Of a DNA stretch of 64,000 nucleotides, positions 47,823 through 58,127 are shown one piece after another. The stretch lies in contig BCIV01000003.1 in assembly GCA_001600055.1 (NCBI GenBank), forward strand, positions 67,162 through 131,161. The letters are read 5' to 3'. Every line of letters begins with the position of its first letter. Positions within the stretch are counted from its first letter, which is position 1. The translations under genes and the position numbers were made by a program. This DNA is from Filobasidium wieringae (taxonomy: Eukaryota; Basidiomycota; Tremellomycetes; Filobasidiales; Filobasidiaceae). A model generated the notes under the pieces. It saw only the letters and a list, made by a program, of their open reading frames with translations, did no database searches and was not told where the DNA came from.

Positions 47823-47834
47823 GGTTATGAGCCC
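47823..47834 (+). promoter_or_regulatory. Primer-binding site matching the anticodon half of initiator tRNA-Met
   Basis: GGTTATGAGCCC is the complement of GGGCTCATAACC, the anticodon stem-loop of eukaryotic initiator tRNA-Met (CAT anticodon). Drosophila copia and some fungal or slime-mould elements are known to prime from such a half-tRNA rather than from the 3' CCA end. Confidence 0.75.
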
Positions 47835-48370
47835 AGGGTGTTGACACCACCCCGTTCAGTGAAAAGGATCAAAGGATACTACGTACANGGCAAGGAATTC
47901 TCTTCCCTCTCCNGTACACTGTACTACTCCTTTCTTCTACCTCTTTCTAGTACAAATAAACATTAGAAACATACACACAACAACACAGGACTCTACTGGA
48001 ACTACATCCCTCTTCCGTTCCTTCTGTTCTCACGCTTCTCACGTCTACCGTACCTACAACAAGAGACAAGCTCTACGTGGCAGGCGACGTGGACCCAGCT
48101 GCTCTGCGCGCGCACCAGCCAGGCAAATCATTTCCCCACTTTCTGGGGAAATGAACTTGCGGCCGAAACTCTTGCGCAACCACTGTGAATTGAACGCAGA
48201 CCTCTTTACACATCTCAGGAGACTTAAAAAGGCTTGGATACCACTACACCAGTGAAGGTAAACTTGAGGTACCCTGTTTTCGTTCACAATATTATACATT
48301 TCCAATCCTTTCGGTCCGGTCAACCTGACCTCCCACTCTCTTCCGTCAACAACAATCATACCTTTGCATC

Positions 48371-51300
48371 ATGTCTGATTCTGAGTCCGACTCAGAACGG
48401 CATACACATGCAAAGCTTCCCACTCTCAAGGGAACTTCNAACTATTCACCATGGTCTCGAGCTATCACGGCTCAGCTTATGGGGAAGAACCTACTGTCTG
48501 TCCTGCAAGCAACTGCTGCAGCCGTTCCTGCGCCCTTGGTCACTCCTCTTACTGTTCCGCACAGTGCTTTCCCCAGAAGCCTCTCTGGAGGCAGGACCAC
48601 CACCTCAGCTATCTTGGAACCTGCTCAGTCTGCTACTGCTACTGCTACTGCTACTACTGCTACTGCCGTACCTCTTCTTTCTTCCCGTAAGAATGAAAAG
48701 GCCTACTCTTTGACTTATCTCTCGCTCTCGGAAACTGTTCAGAACAACTTGTCACATGCTGCTGCAGACGCCTTCTCTCCTGATGCTCTCTTACTATGGA
48801 ATGAGCTCAAGAAGGCTTACGGTGCATCTTCTCTGCAAGAACTTGGAAATCGAATGGAGATCATCTGGGGAACCCGTATCCCTGAGAATGAAGACCCTGT
48901 CAAGGGAATGGCTAGAATGCGCTCTGCATACTCTGAAGTCATCTCCACCGGGAAGACTCCATTTGATGATCAACTGTTCACCATTGCCATGCTCCGTGCT
49001 CTTCCTCCGTCTTACTCTCCTACTGTCCAGTCTCTGTACCAGCAACCTGGCATCACCTTGGAAGATGTGTTTGGTTCTGTCAAGACTGAATGGTCCCGCC
49101 GTACTGCTGGCAAGGATGCCACTGGTTCTGCCTTGTTTGGATCTGCCGGATCTAACAACGGCAATAAGAACCAGAACCGGAACAATGGTCAACGTCAAGG
49201 ACAAGGAAAGAAGCAACAAGGTCAAGGTCAAGGCAATCAGGACGGCAAGTGGTGCCATATCCACCAGTCCAACTTGCATGATCTCAAGGAGTGCCGCACT
49301 GCCATTGAGATGTTTGGCTCCAAAGCCAACACCGCTTCTGCCCCTGCTGCTGCTGCCAACTCTGTTACACCTGTCTCGTCTTCCGTGTCTTCTGCCACTG
49401 GTCAGGCTGCTTTTGCATCTGCCCTGATTGTCAAGACTGCCAGTCCCTNTCGGGACTCCTANCACATTGACTNGGGTGCATCNGAACATATGGATCACAC
49501 CGCTCACAGGTTCTTGACCAAGTTTGCAGACCGCAGACCTGTCACTGTGGGAGGTGGCCGTGTCCTCTGGTCCACTCATGTCAGCAAGGTCAAGATCTCT
49601 GACAGCATTGTCCTGAACAACGTGCTCCTCATCCCTGATCTGGGATGCAACCTCATTTCTGTCCCCCGGCTGCTCCAGTCAGGGTATTCTGTCAACTTCA
49701 GCAAGTCTGCTTGCATACTCGGTCTCACAGCCGGCAACAGTTCTACCTCCGCCATGGCTACAGCTCCCTACACCAATGGACTGTACACTCTCGAGGCAAG
49801 CTACCATCCTCCTGCCTCTGGCTCAGCCTATGCAGCCCGCTCAGTTGCTGACCAACTCACCTACTGGCATCACAGATTGGGTCACCTCAATTTCCATGAA
49901 GTAGTGAGGATGGGCAACAAGGGTCTGCTGGGCAAGGAGTGGAAGGATGTATCTAGTTCTGCCTTGGCTTATGCACAATGTGAAGATTGCATCATGGGCA
50001 AGGGTCACCGTCTGCCTTCCCTTATTGTCGCGGAAAGGACCATCATGCCAAATGAACTGGTTCATGCTGACATCTGAGGTCCTGCCCGTACAGCTTCTCA
50101 TGGTGGCAGTAAGTACTTCTTGACCTGCTGGGATGACCATACCGAGCACGTCAGAACCTACTGCACGAAAGCCAAGTCGGAAGCCTTGCAAAAGTTCAAT
50201 GAGTACATTGCACTGGTCCAGAACCATTGCAAGACCACCATCAAGTGGATCCTTATAGACAATGGAGCCGAGTTTACCTCTCAAGCATTCCAGAAACTGC
50301 TTGCAGAGAACGGCATACTGGCCAACAAGGTCCCTCCTGATGCTCACTCTCAGAACGGCAGAGTTGAGCGAGCTCATCTGACCATCCTGAATGCTGTCCG
50401 TACTCTTCTCACCAACACTAGCTTGCCGCTCACTTTCTGGGCAGAAGCTGCTTCCTATTCTGTACATGTGCGCAACAGGGTCCCAGATGCAAGAACAAGA
50501 CGGATCCCTTACACTGTTTGGTCTGGCCGTGAAGTCAACCATCAGCACATCCGTCCATTTGGCTGTGACATCTATGTCCGTGATCATACTCAGACCAACA
50601 AGCTTGAGCCCCGGTTCAAGAAGGGCATCCTGATGGGCTGGGCTGAGGACAGTGAACACACCGTCAAGTTCTATGATCCTGCCAACAAGACCTTCAACTA
50701 TTCCCGTGATGTCATCTTTGCCCTACCTGATCGAGGGGGGGATACAGAAAAATCATCATCATCTATCACTCCAGTCAAAGAGAATAACACCGAGAACAGC
50801 ACCAAGGACAAGATCTCTTCACGGAACAGGTATGCTCCGCTAGCAGACTTATCTGATCAAGAAGAAGAAGACCATCTGGATACTCCTCCGCAGACTCCAG
50901 TGCTTGCTCCCGTTCCAGATCATCAACAGCAACTGCCTCGTCCTCAGCGGGTGACTCCTCCCGCAAGACGCAGAGAGCCTAGGTACAGGAGATCACCTTC
51001 ACCTGACCCGCTGGACAACTATTCCGACTCTGACTTGGAAGAGATCCCTCAGCAAGTGGGAGTCTACCGCTGTCAACCTGCTCAAGCAGCAGATGACTCT
51101 GACAGCTCTGAGGATCCTCTTGCTATGATGGCCATGGCATTCCTAGCCGACATCACCAATCCCAGGTCATACAGAGAAGCACGTACCTCTGGCCAGTGGG
51201 AGCACTGGAAGATAGCTATGGATGACGAGCTGAGTAAGATGGACAAATACCAAGTGTTTGAGATCACTCCCCGTCTGCCTTCCATGCATGTGCTCAAAGC

Positions 51301-52708
51301 ACGCTGGGTCTATACCAGGAAGATAGACGGCATCACTGGCAAGGTTGCAGCATACAAGGCCCGCTGGGTAGCCAAAGGCTATGCACAGATCAAAGGACTT
51401 CACTTCAATGACATCCATGCTTCCGTTGTGCACAAGGACTCCATCCGAGTCTTCCTCTCCCTTGTCAACTCACTTGACATGGAATGTGATCAGGTCGACA
51501 TCAAGGCCGCTTTCCTGAATGGAGAGCTAGAGGAGACCATCTTCATGGAACCACCTGAAGGTAGTGACATTCCTCACGGCAAGGTCATCCGGCTCAGGAA
51601 GTCTCTCTATGGTCTACGTCAGTCTCCCCGCTGTTTCAACCAGTCCTTTGACAAGTGGATGAAGTCAGAAGGCTTTACTCCTACTCGAGCAGATCCATGT
51701 CTTTACGTTTACAAGCAGGACAAGGTCACCATGCTTGTCTCCGTCCATGTTGATGACCAGCTCATTGCATGCAATGACAGACCAGCTCTCAATGCTTTCA
51801 AGAAGCGGCTCAATGCACAGTTTGAGTGTACAGACAATGGACCTGTCAACTACTTCCTTGGTTTCAATGTCATCCGTGACAGACAAGCTAGACGGCTAGA
51901 CATCTCCCAGGAGCACTATGTGGAAGCTCTTGACATGACTAACTGCAACCCTGTCAGGACACCACTTCCTGTGTCATTCAAGCCAGTCTCTGCTACAGAT
52001 GAGGAACATGCAGCCGCAAAGGATCTGGACTTTCCTGGACTTGCTGGATCCGTCCTCTACTTGTCCACCATCACCCGGCCAGACATTGCCTTTGCTGCAG
52101 GTCTGCTTGCCCGCTACATCAGCAAATGGTCTACAGAGCACTACCAGGCCGCAAAACATCTTCTCAGGTACTTGCGAGGTACTTCTGACCTCTGCCTATC
52201 CTATGACTCTGAGTCCGGCAAGCGGATCATCCTTGGCTATGCTGATGCTGACTGGGGTGGGTGCCAAGACACCCGCAGGTCCACCACCGGCTACCTGTTC
52301 AAGACCTTTGGAGGTCTCACTTCATGGAGAGCAAGACGGCAGCCTACAGTGTCTCTTTCCACTGCAGAAGCGGAATACATGTCCTCTGCAGATGCAGCCA
52401 AACAGGCATCCTGGCTATGTCTTCTACTTGAAGACCTTGGCTTCCCTCAGAGTGACCCGATCACTCTCTACAATGACAACATGGGTGCCATCCTGCTATC
52501 ACAGAACCCTGTTCACCATGACAGGTCAAAGCATATCTCCTTGCGTCACCACTACTTACGGGAGCAAGTGGGAGACAAGTCAATTGAGCTTGTGCATGTT
52601 CCGTCAAAGGAAAACCAAGCAGACATGTTTACCAAGTCACTCCCTGCTGACCAGTTCTTGGACTTGCGGAATGCCATTGGACTGAGGAACCAGCCGCTCA
52701 TCAAGTGA
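48371..52708 (+). pseudogene. Copia gag-pol polyprotein, interrupted by one in-frame TGA
   Basis: A frame of 1446 codons starting MSDSESDSERHTHAKLPTLK. Gag (about 1-310) has the UBN2-like NYSPWSRAITAQLMGKN block and a knuckle CHIHQSNLHDLKEC (C-x2-H-x4-H-x4-C). The protease D-x-G-A motif is near 49470, with ambiguous bases in it. Integrase: HRLGHLNFHEV and CEDC (HHCC), then the DDE residues, including WILIDNGAEFTS and NGRVERAH. Reverse transcriptase: VKARWVYTRKIDG-like start, QVDIKAAFLNGELEE and VSVHVDDQLIA. RNase H: GYADADWGG, STAEAEYMS and LRHHYLREQVG, ending at 52708. The TGA at 50075-50077 falls where copia integrases carry a conserved Trp, one base change from TGG. Everything after it stays in the same frame, so the element was probably active until recently. 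Confidence 0.9.
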
Positions 52709-52752
52709 AGCCTGTATCACCTTGCCACTTCAGCATATCGGTTGAGTGGGAG

Positions 52753-52979
52753 TGTTGGATATGCGCTATTGCGCTATGCAACCTCAGCCTAGTGTCATGT
52801 GACACCCTTCCCTCTTGCGCGTGTCCTCCCTCTCTGTCTCTCTCCGTACAAGTCATCTTCATCCTTCCGTACTACTTTACTTTAGTTTCCCTGTTGTGAT
52901 TCATACTGATCACTGAAACACAACAGGTATGTTACCTTGTAGTAGTGATGCTCCATATATTTATCACTGAATCACAAAA
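52753..52979 (+). repeat. 3' LTR of the copia element
   Basis: 227 bp matching the 5' LTR, with single-base insertions in pyrimidine runs and several substitutions. The last bases read ACAAAA instead of ACAACA. The internal hairpin is kept with one mismatch. Confidence 0.9.
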
Positions 52980-53571
52980 GTTATGGCAGGTTCTTGCTGT
53001 CACAGGTCTAATAGCAAACACTACTTGTAGGTTATCTTGATAATGGAACAAGGGCCGAGTTGATGGTGACTTGGTTGGTTCTTAGCAGTGGACAAGTTAT
53101 TCGACCGAATTGATGATTTGGTTCAAATCTGTACATTGGTTGAGTCAAATGGATTAGTATTGGTTGATTCAGAAGGTGAAGAATGATGGTTGTATGAGAA
53201 CAACTTAGGAAGATCCTATCGGAGTAACCTCTTCACAATACGCCTTGAATTGGTAGTTCAGTAGGTGTAGATAGAATGCAATTCTTTTAATATCAGACTT
53301 AAATCCCCTATACAATTCAGTTGACTCTGTATAGACGATTCAATCCCTAACTATATATACTAAACGGAAACACAGACGAGACCTTGAACAATGAAAAGAG
53401 AAGCAAAGCACCACGAGTTGTCTAAATTGTTTTTACTGGATCCGGTTGAATCCTGTTTTGCTTTTTTTGGACAAGAGAGGAAAGTAAGCTGGATAGAGAA
53501 GTAGTAGGTGATGGTACGGTTGGTCCTTGTTGGACTCAACCAAATTGGGGAGAGATCCATTGTTTGTTCGA
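52980..53571 (+). repeat. Dispersed repeat R, copy B (CpG-poor copy)
   Basis: A direct copy of 43404-44012. It starts exactly where the copia 3' LTR ends. Many CpG positions of copy A are TG or CA here (for example TCTCGCTG/TCTTGCTG, AAACGCTA/AAACACTA, ATTCGGTTGAC/ATTCAGTTGAC). Confidence 0.75.
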
Positions 53572-53760
53572 GTTGAAAGTGACAACTTTATTGTTCTGAG
53601 GACATAGGTCTGTTGAGCTTGTTCCCAGTAGGTGTGAAGGATACACACACTATACGCACTACACACATCGGATATACCAACATGCACAGTTGTAACACCA
53701 ACACAACACAGCTGCACAGCACTACGGATCATCCACGGACTCATCAATCAGTTTTGGACT

Positions 53761-53860
53761 TGATCAAACCTTCTTGATCTCAAACACGTACTTGATCAAA
53801 CTTAGTGTTCTCAAACACNTACTTNATCAAACTTAGTGTTCTCAAACACGTACTTCATCA
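53761..53860 (+). repeat. 31-bp tandem repeat, about three copies
   Basis: Units contain GATCAAACTTAGTGTTCTCA followed by AACACGTACTT. The first copy is diverged, and two ambiguous bases fall in the second. Confidence 0.8.
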
Positions 53861-53895
53861 ATTCCTTGGCAGGAATAAGATTCACTTTACGGATA

Positions 53896-53935
53896 CTCGT
53901 ACTACTTTACGAATGCTTGTACTACTTTACAANTC
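53896..53935 (+). repeat. 20-bp tandem duplication containing GTACTACTTTAC
   Basis: CTCGTACTACTTTACGAATG is followed by CTTGTACTACTTTACAANTC. The first 18 bases recur, reversed, at 46751-46768, and the core GTACTACTTTAC is also in both copia LTRs. Confidence 0.75.
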
Positions 53936-54639
53936 CTTGTTGATNACCTTTCACTTGTACTCTATTGTCTTGTAGACATATATATAGAAGGCCAGAAGAG
54001 GAGGAACAGAGCTGAACACTCTTACCTCCTACTCCTTCAGTCTTCATAGAACATACTTCCTGACTCATACCTTCACCACCAGCTTCAGCACTCACGCTTC
54101 AGCACCTTCAACCTTCAACACAACAAGGCTTAGCTACCCTTGTTGCTCACTTCAACTTCATCAACTTCACCAACTCGTTAAGATATCAGTGGGATTCAGG
54201 GATAAGATAAGACAACTGCAAGAACCTGGACAAATATTAGCTGTGAGAGCAACTTGGTATTCTTCTGAACACCCGGTCACTCCACAGCAGGTTTCATTGT
54301 GACACGGTTGGTTTCACAAGTTGGCCGACTTGACCCGATCCGGTCAATTGTGGATTTGGCTCTGCCACGGCTTATCATCCAAACTGGTTCGATAGGAAAG
54401 GGCAATAGTCGATAGTTGATTGACGTTCCACTTGTTCTTTCGGTTGGATGTGGACAGCTTTTGTAACACTAAGCTTCCACTGAACTGTTTCTCCATGTCT
54501 CCTCCCTCCTTCAACCTCATCCTATATAACTGTCAACTCAGCACAAGACATGCTGATCTTCCGCTTGGCTGAAAGAGAGTTACCAATTTCACTAACCTAT
54601 CTCTTGCTTCAACAATATCAATTACTGTGGACTCTTATT

Positions 54640-55181
54640 TCAAATCCGCAGACGCCGGCCAATAAGTGCACATACTTTTGCGTCCTTAAAGTGATAAGCT
54701 TTCATCTCTGCCCTTTCTTTTGCAATCCATTCTGCTGGCTCTTTCAGTAACCCTTCCTTGGTCAGGATTTCAGGTTGATACATCACAAACATGTCCACCT
54801 GATATGTCCCAAAGTGTTAGGACTATGTCGTCAACAAGGTCTGGTGGAACTGTTATCAGGGACTTGCAAGCCTAGCACTGGGTCTGTACTAGTTGATTGT
54901 ATAACGGATGGAGAACTCTACTACAACCACCCTCCTTTGAGAAATGAAGAAGAACTTGAGTGTTGTAGCCCCCGACAGGCAAGTCCTCCATTCCTCAACT
55001 GAGTGATAACGGGAGTCTTGATGACGTGTATTGGCTCTTGGGGCACATATGTTCTAGAGTGGCCTATAACACAAAGATCATTGAACAACAGTTTTCTCTC
55101 TACCTGTTGTTTCCATGAGACCCAATTCGCTTGTCCCTTCAGCTTTTCCATCTGAGTGACCTTGCAATCGCTCATAGTCAT
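54640..55181 (-). pseudogene. Copia gag fragment, interrupted by a solo LTR
   Basis: Reads MTMSDCKVTQMEKLKGQANW, then VSWKQQVERKLLFNDL up to 55072. After the solo LTR and its duplicated CTTTG it resumes WDISGGHVCDV, then in another frame PEILTKEGLLKEPAEWIAKE and RAEMKAYHFKDAKVCALIGR. This is the usual N-terminal gag block (GxxNWxxWKxxxxxxLxxNDLW). It has a frameshift and later stops, so it is dead. Confidence 0.75.
54815..55071 (-). mobile_element. Solo LTR (copia-type), copy B
   Basis: 257 bp, nearly identical to copy A (42434-42686) in inverted orientation, with the same TGTTATAGG and CCTAACA ends. It is flanked by a perfect 5-bp duplication, CAAAG on the plus strand at 54810-54814 and 55072-55076. 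It interrupts a gag reading frame exactly between NDL and W. Confidence 0.87.
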
Positions 55182-55479
55182 GTTAATGTTCGTTTGTTTT
55201 GTTTGAGGGACTTTTTCACGTCGATTCCCTTTTCAACTTGTAATTGTTTGTATTTTGTTGGGTTTTGCAGTGTGAAGTGAGAGTCATTCTATGGTTTATG
55301 AACCTGATACTAGTCATAGTGTTCAGCTCAATGCTACCATGTAGAAATCACTTGTCTATCATTAACTGACTAATTACATGATAATATCACTATAGACGGC
55401 TATAAGTATTACTAAATAGCTGATATGCTACAAGCATAATGACATGTCATTCTTCACTCTTGGCATCACAAAGTGTTGA
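55182..55479. other. Unassigned sequence in the transposon island
   Basis: About 300 bp with no recognised coding content; it probably includes the 5' leader of the old copia copy whose gag starts at 55181. Confidence 0.4.
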
Positions 55480-55730
55480 GCCGACAACTTGATTGCATTG
55501 ACTGGTAGGGGTCCCTTTAAAGGAAATCGCTTCAATATACGCACAGTAAAACAGTCGATCACGAACAAGATCATGTTGTGTCCCTTGTCACCCACCAGCA
55601 TGGAAAGCTAGTCAGCCGCTATGAGGTCAAATGGCACGAACCGAAGTACTCGTCTGAGAGAGAGCCTTTGAAGCTTTGTTCCAGACGGCCGTCTGATTAG
55701 ACGTTTTGGTTGGGCACGATCTCTATATGT
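55480..55730 (-). pseudogene. Ty3/gypsy-type integrase remnant
   Basis: One minus-strand frame reads YRDRAQPKRLIRRPSGTKLQ, RLSLRRVLRFVPFDLIAAD, a stop, then LSMLVGDKGHNMILFVIDCF and TVRILKRFPLKG. The K...PxGxLQ spacer, the FDLIAAD Asp and the ILFVIDCF strand match the start of a gypsy integrase core. It has an internal stop and no flanking domains. Confidence 0.6.
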
Positions 55731-55898
55731 AATCAAGCTAGGGCCCTCGAGGAATAGCAATTGTTCCCCTAGCGGAAAGAGTTGTTCCCGTACAATCTCT
55801 ATGAATTCAGATATCGCAGCTCGACACCATCATGCCATCTACATTCCTGTCGATAGATAACCCACATTTGTCCTCACTAACAGCGAGCAAACGACTTA

Positions 55899-58127
55899 TT
55901 AATGACGACGAACGGAGTTCGTCAAGCTGTAGACGAAGCCGGGCGGAGGTGGTGGAGGCCGAGAACTCTTGCTGTGTCTGGGCGCCTCAAGTGGAAGTTC
56001 CTGACTCGAAGATTTTGGGGTCTTGAAGCGGCTTGTTTGGTATCCGAGGTCGTTATGCGTAGCCTTGATGGTATCGATGTCGTGGATCCAAAGTGTTTGG
56101 TCGGGATTTTTCGGCCGAGTAAACTTTGCCTGCGATTTCCTTAGCGAGGTAATACTTCTGAGAGGTGTTTTGGTTTGATTCTGGATGCACTCAGCATTGA
56201 CGCTACCTCTTCTGAAAAGCGAGTCGGGTGCACTGGACAGTCTCATCTTTACCGAAGTGAGAGTACCGCGTGTACTCGCAGCTAAGATCGCAAGAGGGTT
56301 TGTACGAGACTCGAGGACATCATGGGCTGGTAGATATTTGGTCAGTCAGCGTGGAAGGACAATTCGAGCATTGCTTGAAACCTACCAGAGCGGGATCTTA
56401 CCCCATTGCGCTCAGCTTCTGCGGCCGCCTTGCTTATACGCATACGTTTGATTCGAGGACTGTCCACTAGACCTTCCACCACGTCTGGATCCAGTCGCAA
56501 TGCAGATTTCGACAACATTTTGCTGTGCAAAGGACGACCGTTCGGTGCAGATGGTGTGAACTCGGCGGATGCTTTTCGCTTGTTACTGCGATAGGACACT
56601 GGTCCAGACGGCTTTGTATGCATGTCCGAAGTACCTAACTGCTCTCCGAGTTGATATCGAGTGTTATTGCATCTGTTGTGCCGCCAGCCAGAGTGCTTCT
56701 GTCCTGAGGCAGACGTGACTCTGGCTTCCTCGCCAAGATTAGTAAAATTGCAGACTTTATATGATTGTGTGCAACGGTTGCTTACGAGGAGCGTCCGTGT
56801 GAAAGAACGCTGACAGGGGGGATCGTGGCAAAACTGCCAGGGAATCTATATGATGGCTCCAGCCTCGATCTATCCAGCGCCGGGTCGTCTAATAATTCCT
56901 CGTGTTCGGTCTGACTGATGTCAAAGCTGAAATCGATTCCAATGGCCAGTGCTGACGTACTCGGTCTTAGAGGCGGCAGTTTACTAGTGCTAGGTGGACT
57001 GGGTGGAAAGGTTCGAGGCATTGCTGCGAGATCATCGAGGGCTGGACTGGCTTGTTTGAATATCGACATCGGCGACGGGGCCTCGACAACTCTGATGGTA
57101 CGCATTGTCTGCAAAGGTCTGGACAGGCGTTGCCCACGTGGCGTCAAAAGCTTGGCGGGGTTCAGAGCGCCACGGCCCAGGATGTGTTCATTATCGACGT
57201 TCTGGGTCGATATAGGTCGTCCCGAATACACCTTTGTTCCAATTGGCGGTCGTAGATCTTTGTCATCCTGTTTGTTATTTGTTCCGAGGTTGCTGGCCAT
57301 CTTCCTCAAGGATCTATACGACTTGCGAGCAAGTTGGAAGGGTTTGCGAAGTGCAGGTACAGCTACACAGTTGAAGATTGTGAAAAGCAAGACTTTAACG
57401 AATCCGAACCGCGACTTACACAATTCAGTGACCGTATGAGCGCTGCTTCTTGAGGGATGCAAAGGCGTTTTGTTTGTAGCCGCATCAACGGACTGCCATG
57501 ATCCCTCGACCGCGCTAGCTCTAACCGTGAAGGCTCCGGGGATTGCCAAACCTGAAGAACCAGGAGCACATGATACAGAGCTATGTTCGCGATTTTCTGA
57601 ATCGCAGGTTGTTGTTCTGCCATGACTGAATAGGTTTGATCCTTCGAAGATCTTGTTCCAGGATACGAGACCATCATGAGCGCTCTGAGAGTGAATGACC
57701 GGTCAGACTGTCAAAGTAAGGTCTCACTGGTGAATCATCTCCTAGATCAACACTCTCAGTCACTATCTCGAGGCCGTTACCATCTGATAGAAGTAATATA
57801 AGATTTTCAAGCGAATACCCACGACTACGGCCTCGCAGATACTGGGAGACTACTTACAATCAAGCAAGCGGCGAAGTAAATCACCGCGCTGTCACATATA
57901 CAGCTTCTTATCAGTCGATGGTACCTTGCCCGAATTCCGAACTCCCGATGGATTTGCTGGAGACATACCTTCCCATCGGAAGAAAGCTCGCGTTCTTTGC
58001 ACAGCGATTGCAGCTGAGTCCGTTCGAGGGCGAACAGGGCTGCTTGACTGATAATCGTAAAGCTGAGATCGTCCAGCGCTTCTCGTAAACTTCTGGCAAC
58101 TCACTTGCGCAAGATATCATGGAACAT
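55899..58127 (-). CDS. SAP-domain protein (putative nucleic-acid-binding), function unknown
   Basis: Assembled from splice sites. ATG 58127 gives MFHDILRN; a 42-nt intron (GTGAGT...CTCAG) leads to FTIISQAALFALERTQLQSL, CKERELSSDGK, then RGDLLRRLLDYGNGLEIVTE, SVDLGDDSP and SAHDGLVSWNKIFEGSN. Residues about 21-50 (RTQLQSLCKERELSSDGK..RGDLLRRLLD) fit the SAP motif, a helix-hairpin-helix found in chromatin and RNA-processing proteins. The rest is basic and Ser/Pro-rich: KVYSGRPISTQNVDNEHILG, PRTFPPSPPSTSKLPPLRPS, RKASAEFTPSAPNGRPLHSK. The last exon ends RPPPPPPGFVYSLTNSVRRH, stop at 55899. Exon borders in the 3' half are less certain. A nuclear role is inferred from SAP only. It borders the transposon island. 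Confidence 0.65.

Larger units (their letters stand above)
47599..52979 (+). mobile_element. Nearly complete Ty1/copia LTR retrotransposon
   Basis: 5.4 kb. The 5' LTR (47599-47822) and 3' LTR (52753-52979) both start TGTTGGATATGCG and are roughly 95% identical by eye, with about a dozen differences. The primer-binding site GGTTATGAGCCC follows the 5' LTR at 47823-47834. A purine tract GAGTGGGAG (52744-52752) precedes the 3' LTR. One long reading frame covers gag, protease, integrase, reverse transcriptase and RNase H, in copia order (integrase before RT), broken by a single TGA. No target duplication is visible: the left flank is AAATC and the right flank GTTAT. Confidence 0.93.
53572..54639. 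other. Repeat-rich stretch without genes
   Basis: Contains a CA-rich segment (53640-53720), the tandem repeats listed next, and a TATATATAG motif followed by a CT/TTCA-rich leader-like sequence (53975-54180), which resembles the promoter and 5' end of an unidentified LTR element. No coding region was supported. Confidence 0.4.

Noticed and set aside
48794..50659. Long antisense frames (261 and 272 codons) opposite the copia polyprotein
   Set aside because: They mirror the codon pattern of gag-pol on the other strand and show no family motif of their own.
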